In this document: positions 1-5,587 of the stretch, in pieces | Layout: each line of letters starts with the position of its first letter | Numbering within the stretch: position 1 is the first letter of the stretch | Origin: an uncultured Oscillospiraceae bacterium | GTDB taxonomy: Bacteria > Bacillota > Clostridia > Oscillospirales > Acutalibacteraceae | Assembly (NCBI GenBank): GCA_905193585.1 | Contig: CAJJPG010000114.1 | Coordinates: 1 to 5,587 of the forward strand | Direction: 5' to 3' | DNA length: 5,587 nucleotides | Position numbers and translations under genes: made by a program | The notes under the pieces: generated by a model | What the model was told of the DNA's origin: nothing | The model's database searches: none | What the model saw: the letters and a program-made list of their open reading frames with translations, nothing else

Positions 1-2848
1 TTGCACCAATACTTGCTCTTTCAGTTTCCTGATCAAGATCATTTGATGGCAGTACCTCATCTATCTGCTTTGCGTAGGTTATAAGGGTTTCCCTTTCATC
101 CTCACGGTAGTTAACCACGCGCCTGAAAGCATTTTCAAGATAGCGCGCCAAATAGTAAGAACCGGGAATTTCCGGAATACCCGCGGAACATTCCAGCTGA
201 GCTTTAATAACGGCGTATTCCGCCGATTTCCAGGGCAGGCGGCTCAATACCTCGATATTTGCCGAGCAGTATCTTGCGCTCACTCCGAGTATATTTTCAA
301 GATTAATAGCATAATCTGATTGGGTTTCGGTTTCCGTCCACCAGTCTATAAATTGCCATGCCTCGTTTTTGCTGTCGCACGAGCTCATCATCATGCACCC
401 GATAGTGCCTGTCGCCGCCAAACGGTTGGTGTTTCCGTCCTTGTCCGTATTCCCGGGGAGGGTTGCAAAGCCCCATTTGCCCTTTATTTCGGGGGCTGAT
501 ACCGATATATTGTTGTAAAGCGTATAATCCCCGATAAGCAGCGGCATTTCGCCCGAACGGAAACGGTTTACATCGCTGTATTCATAGGGTATGCCGTAAT
601 TTGTATAAAGCCGAGTCCACTCCCTGAAAGTATCAATCGCGCAGGAAGATGTCAGGTCGGTCGCCGTACGCTCCTCGTTGTAAAAGCTGCCGCCGTTCTG
701 ATAAAGCAGCGTTCCGAAGCTGTAAACGCTGTTCGGAAAGCCGAATTCCAAATTGTTCCGCTGCAGCTCGCCTATAACGGTGTAAAGCTCCGCCCTGTTC
801 TCGGGCAATTCAAGCCCCAGTCCCGAGAGTATGTCCGAGCGGTAAAACATTACAAAAAACGATTGCTGCTCGGGAATTGCGTAGATGTGACCGCCTGCCG
901 AAACGGGCGTCCATGCTGACGGTGCGAAAAGCTCCCGTTTATCCGCAAATCCGCCATAACCCTCAAGCGGTTCGGCAGCGTTTCTGTAAGCGAAGTTCAT
1001 AACGTCCGCCGCCGTATTGAAAAGCGAAACATCGGGGCCTACGCCCGCCATAGTCGCAAGCAGCAGCTGACCGCTCACAAGCTTTAAATTAACTCCGATA
1101 CCGGTTGCGGGAGAGAATTTATCCGAAATCATATTCCTGATTATCTGTGCCTGATCACGCCCGGTATTAACCCAAACCTCGATTACTTTTTCTTCGTTTG
1201 AGCCCGTCATTTGCGAATAATCGGTTGAAAAGGAAGCCAAAAAGCTCTTTATTTTATAAACCGATGACTTAATAAACCCCGCTCCCGCTTTCGGAATACC
1301 GTTTTCGGTACCCGCTATGAATATATAATCTATCTGGAGCGACTGCGAGCTTTGGGTCTGAATCCATGAGCTCAGCGCCGCCTGATAATCTCTGAAAGCG
1401 GAAAGCAGCGCGGGTATATCCCTGCTGTCGCCGTACATGCGCTTAACGCAGTCGTACAGATTATCTATCGCAACGTTTGCGTTGCCCCTCTCGCCGGAAA
1501 AAGCTATAAGGCTTTTTGAAAGACTCTCAAGGCGCAAAACGTTTTCATGAAGAATTTCGGGAACCTCGGGGAGCATTTGTTCAACCTTGTAATCTCTGTT
1601 AACATCGGGGTCGTTCCCCATATACATTATTAATTTTTCATAAGCCGTTCCGAGGGATGAAACAATTCTCTCGGCGCTCCCGAGCAGTTCGGCAGATTCG
1701 CCCAAAGCACATTCAAGCCTCAGCGTGTGCTTTCCCGCGGTAAGATAAAACAGATAATCCCCGTTTTCATTGCCGAACGCCGCGGTTTTCCATGCGCTGC
1801 CGTATGAAAATGTAATATACTCCGCCTCGGTAAACGGTATTTCGCCGTCAATAAGCAGTCTGCGGTTTGCCAACATTCCGCTGAGGAAATTTTGCCTGTA
1901 TCTTAATCCTATGCGGTACGCCGCCGTTTCGGGAACGGTTATTTCCCATTCTATCCATCTGCCGTTTGTGCTCCAGGATGTGCCGCCCACGGTGTTAAGC
2001 CTTATTTCAGACGGGTCTTGGGGGGATGTCGCCGCCGAGGTACGGTCGTTTACGCACAAAATATCTGAGTTGGATTTTGCCGAATAATTCTCCGCTTCCG
2101 CCGTCTGAAGAAAATCTTTAGCGGGAGCGGCGGAATATTTATTCTTATATTCTTCGTAATTCGGAATATCCTCGGCGCCCGCAAGCGCAAGCTCCTTTAC
2201 CGCGGCAGACCCGCTGACAGGCGTAAGCCCCACCGTGCGAGTACCCTTTTCAAGGTAAAAGCGCAGCGGAGTATTAATGTACCCGCCGCTGTCCCGCAAC
2301 CTTACGGTAACAGCCTCTTCGCTTTCCCTTGAATCCCCGAGCAATTCGTTGCCCTGCGAATCGGTTTTGAATCTCCTGCCGTCGGTTTTTCCGTTTTCAT
2401 CTTTCCAAACGCCGAAAAGCGTAACGCTGTCCGCCTCGCTGTAGGGAAGTTTTCCGTCTATGCTTATGCCCCGCTCGGTGTTGAAACCGTCGGAAAGCCC
2501 CGAAAAATATGTAAGCTCAATTTCATACCAGCCGCTTTCGGAAATATCTGCCGAAAACTCAAGGCTTTGCCCGTCGTCGGCGGAAAAAACCTTTTCGCCG
2601 TTAATTTCCGAGGAGTTTCCGCCCCTTAAATATTTTGCCGAAACTCTGTTTTTGTTTTCTCCCGCTTTGAATTTCGGCAGACCCGAGCAGTACTCCTCAT
2701 AAGAAACGCTCTTTTTCGAGCTTAAAGGAGCGGAGTATTTAAAATCGCATTCCCGTTTTTCCGCCGCCGTTTCGGCCGCAGCTGTGCCGACAGCAGAAAA
2801 AATGACGGCTGCAGCAAGTACCGCGCTTAAAAAATGTTTTCCGTTCAA
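1..2848 (-). CDS. Extracellular solute-binding protein of a carbohydrate ABC importer with two N-terminal CBM-like domains (C-terminus cut by window edge)
   Basis: Hand translation gives 949 codons without a stop up to the left edge, so the C-terminus is missing. Residues 1-25 form a signal peptide (KH, then a hydrophobic run ending AAA). Residues about 45-225 and 250-385 are two related beta-rich domains. Both carry a G/A-x-Y-x-I-x-L-x-Y strand, an IDG-x-x-P-x-x-EA motif and an F-Y-L-x-x-G-x-x-T ending, and the second opens with EAENY as CBM6/35-type modules do. Residues about 390-550 look helical. From about 553 the protein reads as a family-1 sugar-binding protein: VIEVW, then GVGPDV (602-607), IYAIPEQQ (655-662), YQNGGSFY (716-723), SGEMPLLIGDY (765-775), KWGFATLPG (791-799) and WQFIDWW (831-837). 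Such proteins bind sugars outside the cell and deliver them to an ABC permease. The start is TTG, set by a strong upstream AAAAGGAG and the signal peptide that follows. There is no lipobox; the first Cys is residue 34, in a charged stretch. The gene lies 24 bp after the preceding stop, as the third gene visible in the operon. The ligand is unknown. Confidence 0.9.
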   Translation of the reverse strand, partial: MNGKHFLSAVLAAAVIFSAVGTAAAETAAEKRECDFKYSAPLSSKKSVSYEEYCSGLPKFKAGENKNRVSAKYLRGGNSSEINGEKVFSADDGQSLEFSADISESGWYEIELTYFSGLSDGFNTERGISIDGKLPYSEADSVTLFGVWKDENGKTDGRRFKTDSQGNELLGDSRESEEAVTVRLRDSGGYINTPLRFYLEKGTRTVGLTPVSGSAAVKELALAGAEDIPNYEEYKNKYSAAPAKDFLQTAEAENYSAKSNSDILCVNDRTSAATSPQDPSEIRLNTVGGTSWSTNGRWIEWEITVPETAAYRIGLRYRQNFLSGMLANRRLLIDGEIPFTEAEYITFSYGSAWKTAAFGNENGDYLFYLTAGKHTLRLECALGESAELLGSAERIVSSLGTAYEKLIMYMGNDPDVNRDYKVEQMLPEVPEILHENVLRLESLSKSLIAFSGERGNANVAIDNLYDCVKRMYGDSRDIPALLSAFRDYQAALSSWIQTQSSQSLQIDYIFIAGTENGIPKAGAGFIKSSVYKIKSFLASFSTDYSQMTGSNEEKVIEVWVNTGRDQAQIIRNMISDKFSPATGIGVNLKLVSGQLLLATMAGVGPDVSLFNTAADVMNFAYRNAAEPLEGYGGFADKRELFAPSAWTPVSAGGHIYAIPEQQSFFVMFYRSDILSGLGLELPENRAELYTVIGELQRNNLEFGFPNSVYSFGTLLYQNGGSFYNEERTATDLTSSCAIDTFREWTRLYTNYGIPYEYSDVNRFRSGEMPLLIGDYTLYNNISVSAPEIKGKWGFATLPGNTDKDGNTNRLAATGTIGCMMMSSCDSKNEAWQFIDWWTETETQSDYAINLENILGVSARYCSANIEVLSRLPWKSAEYAVIKAQLECSAGIPEIPGSYYLARYLENAFRRVVNYREDERETLITYAKQIDEVLPSNDLDQETERASIGA

Positions 2849-2856
2849 TATCCCCG

Positions 2857-2863
2857 CTCCTTT
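2857..2863 (-). promoter_or_regulatory. Ribosome binding site that fixes the TTG start of the solute-binding protein
   Basis: The minus strand reads AAAGGAG, followed by 8 nt and then TTG at 2848-2846. No ATG or GTG at a suitable distance offers a competing start, and translation from this TTG gives a well-formed signal peptide at once. The site lies in the 24-bp gap after the stop of the membrane-anchored protein gene. Confidence 0.75.
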
Positions 2864-2872
2864 TATAGCCGT

Positions 2873-3886
2873 TTATTTATTTTTGTCGGTTTCCTCATCT
2901 TCGCCCTTTTCGGCGGCTTGCTCGGCAGTTTTTTCGCCTGCCGCCGCGTTTGTCTTTTTATAGGCTAAGAAAAGCATTGTACCGCTTGCCGCTGCGCACA
3001 AAACAACAACAATCAGCAGAATTATCGCCCATACCGGCATTGCGTTGTTTTTGTCCTTTTCCGCGTCTGACGATACATCGCTTGTTGTATCATACGAGGC
3101 GGCGTCGGACTCTGTATCGGAAGATACGGCCTCGGATGATGTATCGGTCGATGCGGTGCTTTGCGATTCCGAGCTGACCGAGCTTATCTCCTCCGCGGAT
3201 TTTTCGGTATATAAATCAACCACGCAATACCATTTAACATAATCGTTCCAGTTAGCGTAGCTCGCCGTTCCGCAGCCTACCGCAAAACGTATTTTATCGC
3301 CCGCGTTTACCTTAAGTTCCTTAAGCTCGGGCATCGAGTATGTATTTTCCGCCGGCTGCGCGCCAACCTTTTCGGCGGAAATTTTTGCCCAGCCGCCGCT
3401 TTCGGGCCATATTTTCTTATCGTTCAGATAAACGGCGATCTCGCAGTCCTGCTTTGCTTCCTCGCCCTTATCTTTCATGCCGTAATGACGTATAACGTCG
3501 CAGGCTCTTACCGTGGCAAAGCCGCTTTTCGGCGCAACAAATACCTGCACCGCATTAAGCGAGGCGCCGTTTTTCCAACCTGGGAAAAGGTAAAGATCGG
3601 TGCTCCACGGGCTTGCGAGCGCCGCCGCCTGTGTGAAATCCTCTTCGTCCGCCGAAACATAAAGTCCCAGCTTTTTGGTCATATCCTTGAAATCGGCGTT
3701 ATAGCCCGACGAATATTCGTACTTCCAAATTTCTCCGACTCCCTGCATTGCATCATCGGAAAAATATGTGGGAGCCTCGTAGCTGTCAACATTGTATTTG
3801 TTTAAATCCAGCGCGCCGACGTTAACCGTCAAAAAGCTGAAGACCAGCGCCGCTGTCAGCACGGCGGCAAATAATTTTTTTCTCAT
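2873..3886 (-). CDS. Membrane-anchored extracellular protein with one copy of the ~190-residue repeated domain
   Basis: 337 residues. Residues 1-25 are a signal peptide (MRKK, hydrophobic core, VGA before the likely cut). Residues about 31-228 form one copy of the domain found twice in the upstream protein. Its signatures are W-K-Y-E-Y-S (54-59), W-S-T-D-L-Y (94-99), RHYGMKD (133-139), KKIWPE (157-162), GDKIRFAVGCG (196-206) and NWNDYVKWY (212-220). Residues 229-280 are a Ser/Thr/Asp/Glu linker, 284-309 a transmembrane helix, and 310-337 a charged tail (EKT, EKGEDEETDKNK) that should be cytoplasmic. There is no sortase motif, so the helix itself would tether the domain outside the membrane. 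ATG at 3886 has AAAAGG 7 nt upstream. The gene starts 15 bp after the preceding stop and ends 24 bp before the solute-binding protein gene, which indicates co-transcription. I do not recognise the domain by name. A glycan-binding beta-sandwich is inferred from strand pattern, conserved aromatics and context. A role as a sensor or enzyme accessory is possible. Confidence 0.85.
   Translation of the reverse strand: MRKKLFAAVLTAALVFSFLTVNVGALDLNKYNVDSYEAPTYFSDDAMQGVGEIWKYEYSSGYNADFKDMTKKLGLYVSADEEDFTQAAALASPWSTDLYLFPGWKNGASLNAVQVFVAPKSGFATVRACDVIRHYGMKDKGEEAKQDCEIAVYLNDKKIWPESGGWAKISAEKVGAQPAENTYSMPELKELKVNAGDKIRFAVGCGTASYANWNDYVKWYCVVDLYTEKSAEEISSVSSESQSTASTDTSSEAVSSDTESDAASYDTTSDVSSDAEKDKNNAMPVWAIILLIVVVLCAAASGTMLFLAYKKTNAAAGEKTAEQAAEKGEDEETDKNK
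3209..3607 (-). repeat. Repeated-domain core, copy 3 (membrane-anchored protein)
   Basis: This encodes residues 94-226 of the membrane-anchored protein, a 133-residue core that aligns without gaps to copies 1 and 2. By hand count it is identical to copy 2 at 73 of 133 positions and to copy 1 at 68 of 133. It keeps the two Cys present in all copies (129, 205) and the Cys shared only with copy 2 (148), and adds its own at 221. Confidence 0.85.
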
Positions 3887-3901
3887 AATTACACCTTTTC
3901 T

Positions 3902-5449
3902 TCAATGTTTGGGATTATACTTTTTTTCACGCTTTACCGAATAGCAAACGGTAAGCACAGTAAGCGAAACCATTGCGGTTAAAGCGAATACTGCCGCCGC
4001 ACGCGTATCGCCCGTGGGCGGGTATGATATGTTCTCGCCGTCCGACATTGCGGTTTCGGTGTACATATCCGCTGTGGCATACCACTGAACGTAATCGTTC
4101 CACTCGGCATACTCGGTATTGCCGCAGCCTACCGCCAGCCTGATTTTGTCGCCTTTTTTAACCGTAATGTTCTTGATTTCAGGCACTGTCAGAACGTTTC
4201 CGACCGGCTGTGAAGATGTAGCCGAGGCGCTCAGCGTCATCCAGCCGTTACCCTCGGGCCATAGCTTTTTACCGTTTACAAATATTGCTATTTCACAGTC
4301 GAATTTTGCCGCGTCTCCGGTATCCTTCATTTTAAAGTGCCTTGTTACCTCGCAGGCGGGAAGCGTAACGTAACCGTTTGCGGGTGCAACGAAGGTCTGA
4401 ACCGCATTAACCGATTTACCCTCAAAAAATCCGGGGGACATATAAAGGTCGGTGTTCCATTCGGCAACAAATTTTGCGGGAATCTGATGTCCCGAGGTAA
4501 GTAAAATTTTATCCGTGCCGTTCTTCATTTCCGAAAAATCGGCGTCATAGCCTAACGAATACTCGTAAATCCACCTGTCGCCCAGTCCCTTTTTTGCTTC
4601 TTCGCTGTTGTAGTTCGGGGCTTTATATGTTGTTTTTACCAGTCTGCTCATATCAGCCGACAGATCCTGCAAAGGCGCCGATTCTTCGGAGGACGTACCC
4701 CCGTTTTCCGAAGAGCCTGATGACTCGCCGCCCGAAGAGTCCGAGGATGTACTGCCGTCCGACGCATATGCCTCAACCGTAACATACCATTTCGTATAAT
4801 CGTTCCAATCCGCATAGGTCGGGTCGCCGCAGCCGACGACAAATCTAAGCTTATCCCCGGCTTTTACCGATATATCGGCAAGCTCCGGCATTGTAACCTC
4901 ATTGCCGACAGCCTGCTCGCCGCCTGCCGCCGCGTGTATTGTCATCCAATCATCGCCCTCGGGCCAGATTTTTTTACCGTTAAGGAAAACCGCAGCGGAG
5001 TTATCCTGCTTTGCGGCGTCTCCGGTATCGTTCATTCCGAAATGTCTTATAATTTTGCAGCTTTTCGCGGTAACATAGCCGTCGTTCTTAACGTTGAAGG
5101 TTTGGGAAATATTAACCGATTTCCCCGCGCTTATTCCCGGGACAAGGTAAATATCCGTTCCCCACTCGGCAACCACCCTTGCCGTATAGCTGCCAGGCGC
5201 TTTATAAAATGTGTTTCCCGTGCCGGTTTCCATAGCAGAAAATTCACCGTCGTTGCCGAGAGAGTATTCATACGTCCAATCCGCGCCCATTCCCTGCTTT
5301 GACTCGTCGTTATTATAGCTCGGCGCCTTATGGGTCGATTTTGTAAAGCTCCCCGCCGTCGGCGCTGCCGATACACAACCGAACGAAAGCGCGGCGCAAA
5401 CAATTATTCCGACAATCGGAGAAAGTATTTTTTTAATGTTATTCATCAT
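3902..5449 (-). CDS. Sortase-type cell-wall-anchored surface protein with two tandem copies of the repeated domain
   Basis: 515 residues from ATG at 5449. A second ATG follows immediately at 5446 and is almost equally plausible; AAGGA lies 6 and 9 nt upstream of them. A TTG at 5464 is in frame but sits before that site and is rejected. Residues 1-30 are a signal peptide (NNIKK, hydrophobic core, VSAA). Domain copy 1 spans about 38-228, a Ser/Gly/Glu linker 230-263, and copy 2 about 273-463. Each copy has a YEYSLG strand, W-x-T-D-x-Y-x-x-P-G, RH-x-x-M-x-D-T-G-D-A-A-K, WPEG, GDK-x-R and VGCG followed by WNDY and WY. The C-terminus is a sorting signal: PPTGD (477-481), a hydrophobic helix (about 484-504), then KREKK. 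A sortase would cut between T and G and link the protein to the wall. No catalytic motif is evident; binding of a surface glycan is inferred from the beta-rich, aromatic-rich domains and the downstream sugar-binding protein. This is the first gene of the visible operon. Confidence 0.87.
   Translation of the reverse strand: MMNNIKKILSPIVGIIVCAALSFGCVSAAPTAGSFTKSTHKAPSYNNDESKQGMGADWTYEYSLGNDGEFSAMETGTGNTFYKAPGSYTARVVAEWGTDIYLVPGISAGKSVNISQTFNVKNDGYVTAKSCKIIRHFGMNDTGDAAKQDNSAAVFLNGKKIWPEGDDWMTIHAAAGGEQAVGNEVTMPELADISVKAGDKLRFVVGCGDPTYADWNDYTKWYVTVEAYASDGSTSSDSSGGESSGSSENGGTSSEESAPLQDLSADMSRLVKTTYKAPNYNSEEAKKGLGDRWIYEYSLGYDADFSEMKNGTDKILLTSGHQIPAKFVAEWNTDLYMSPGFFEGKSVNAVQTFVAPANGYVTLPACEVTRHFKMKDTGDAAKFDCEIAIFVNGKKLWPEGNGWMTLSASATSSQPVGNVLTVPEIKNITVKKGDKIRLAVGCGNTEYAEWNDYVQWYATADMYTETAMSDGENISYPPTGDTRAAAVFALTAMVSLTVLTVCYSVKREKKYNPKH
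4061..4459 (-). repeat. Repeated-domain core, copy 2 (wall-anchored protein, C-terminal copy)
   Basis: This encodes residues 331-463 of the wall-anchored protein. The 133-residue core aligns without gaps to copy 1 (74 of 133 identical) and copy 3 (73 of 133), both by hand count. It has three Cys (366, 385, 442). The first and third are invariant in all copies and the middle one is shared only with copy 3. Confidence 0.85.
4766..5164 (-). repeat. Repeated-domain core, copy 1 (wall-anchored protein, N-terminal copy)
   Basis: This encodes residues 96-228 of the wall-anchored protein. It matches copies 2 and 3 over the same 133 positions with no gap. It has only the two invariant Cys (131, 207); the position that is Cys in the other two copies is Asn150 here, within QDNSAAVF. 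Confidence 0.85.
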
Positions 5450-5453
5450 TCTT

Positions 5454-5461
5454 CTTCCTTT
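5454..5461 (-). promoter_or_regulatory. Ribosome binding site of the wall-anchored protein, which decides its start
   Basis: The minus strand reads AAAGGAAG, then AAGA, then ATGATG. The AAGGA core is 6 nt from the first ATG and 9 nt from the second, so initiation should fall there and not at the upstream in-frame TTG (5464-5462), which directly abuts this site on its 5' side. Confidence 0.65.
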
Positions 5462-5497
5462 CAAATAAATATCAGCCGTAGGTTTGAGTTTGCCGAT

Positions 5498-5513
5498 AAA
5501 CGCAGTTGCGTTT
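5498..5513. promoter_or_regulatory. 16-bp palindrome in the operon leader, candidate repressor operator
   Basis: The plus strand reads AAACGCA-GT-TGCGTTT, with perfect 7-bp arms around 2 central bases. It lies about 50 bp upstream of the start codon and just downstream of a possible -10 element, where a bound repressor would block transcription. Sugar-uptake operons are often controlled by LacI-family repressors that bind sites of this size, but the regulator class cannot be read here. As RNA it could form only a 6-bp stem with a 4-nt loop, and on the minus strand no U-run follows it. Confidence 0.35.
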
Positions 5514-5527
5514 TCTGATACAGTTTT

Positions 5528-5536
5528 ATTATCACA
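5528..5536 (-). promoter_or_regulatory. Possible extended -10 promoter element of the operon
   Basis: The minus strand reads TGT-GATAAT, which resembles an extended -10 (TGn followed by a TATAAT-like hexamer). The -35 position is weak (CAACTG at 17 bp spacing). A second GATAAT lies 18 bp further upstream (5546-5551) and could serve instead. A start near 5521 would give a leader of about 70 nt with the palindrome just inside it. The rest of 5537-5587 is AT-rich with no gene that I can see. Confidence 0.25.
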
Positions 5537-5587
5537 GCCTTTCGTATTATCAGTTGTTAATTCAGGGCATTTTTTACTTAATAATAT

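Noticed and set aside
1770..2087. Plus-strand open frame of 105 codons
   Set aside because: It lies opposite the CBM-like region of the solute-binding protein, has no ribosome binding site of note, and its product has no domain-like pattern. It is an antisense shadow.
1..2848. Frameshift or pseudogene status for the large open frame
   Set aside because: The frame is continuous from TTG to the window edge with recognisable motifs throughout, so it is truncated only by the window.
3045..3242. Plus-strand frame rich in Ser/Asp/Val
   Set aside because: It is the reverse complement of the Ser/Thr/Asp-rich linker of the membrane-anchored protein; its low complexity comes from that linker.
4934..5302. 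Plus-strand open frame of 122 codons, plus others at 3485-3805 and 4119-4373
   Set aside because: All lie antisense to the repeated domain. They recur because the domain repeats are similar, not because they encode protein.
5360..5449. Lipobox-like Cys (LSFGC) in the signal peptide of the wall-anchored protein
   Set aside because: The residues before Cys (S-F-G) do not fit L-[AS]-[GA]-C, and the protein already has a C-terminal sorting signal.
5462..5464. TTG as the start of the wall-anchored protein
   Set aside because: The ribosome binding site lies downstream of it, between TTG and the ATGATG pair, so initiation at TTG has no support.
5498..5513. Palindrome as a rho-independent terminator
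   Set aside because: The stem is only 6 bp with a 4-nt loop. No U-run follows it on the minus strand, and only four T on the plus strand, where no gene precedes it.

Overview
The window looks like part of a Gram-positive genome, most likely an anaerobic Clostridia or Oscillospiraceae-type gut or rumen bacterium. The signs are purine-rich Shine-Dalgarno sites (AAAGGAG, AAAAGG, AAAGGA), a sortase-type C-terminus (PPTGD, then a membrane helix, then KREKK), Ser/Thr/Asp-rich surface-protein linkers and a family-1-type sugar-binding protein. The lineage is inferred from these features, not from a database match.

All coding is on the minus strand, so the operon reads from right to left. Positions 5450-5587 hold the leader, with candidate promoter elements and a 16-bp palindrome. 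Next is a wall-anchored surface protein with two tandem copies of a domain of about 190 residues (3902-5449). After a 15-bp gap comes a membrane-anchored protein with a third copy of that domain (2873-3886). After a 24-bp gap comes a large extracellular solute-binding protein that starts at TTG and runs off the left edge still open (1-2848, 949 codons visible). No terminator lies between the genes and each has its own ribosome binding site, so they read as one transcription unit that continues leftward, probably into ABC permease genes.

The likely joint role is capture and import of a glycan or oligosaccharide. The sortase-anchored tandem protein would present the repeated domain in the wall, the second protein would present it at the membrane, and the solute-binding protein, with two N-terminal carbohydrate-binding-module-like domains, would pass ligand to an ABC importer. 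The substrate cannot be read from the sequence. The repeated domain is the most notable element: three copies share an ungapped 133-residue core at 51-56% identity (hand count), and I do not recognise it as a named family.

I see no RNA gene, mobile element, CRISPR array or terminator.
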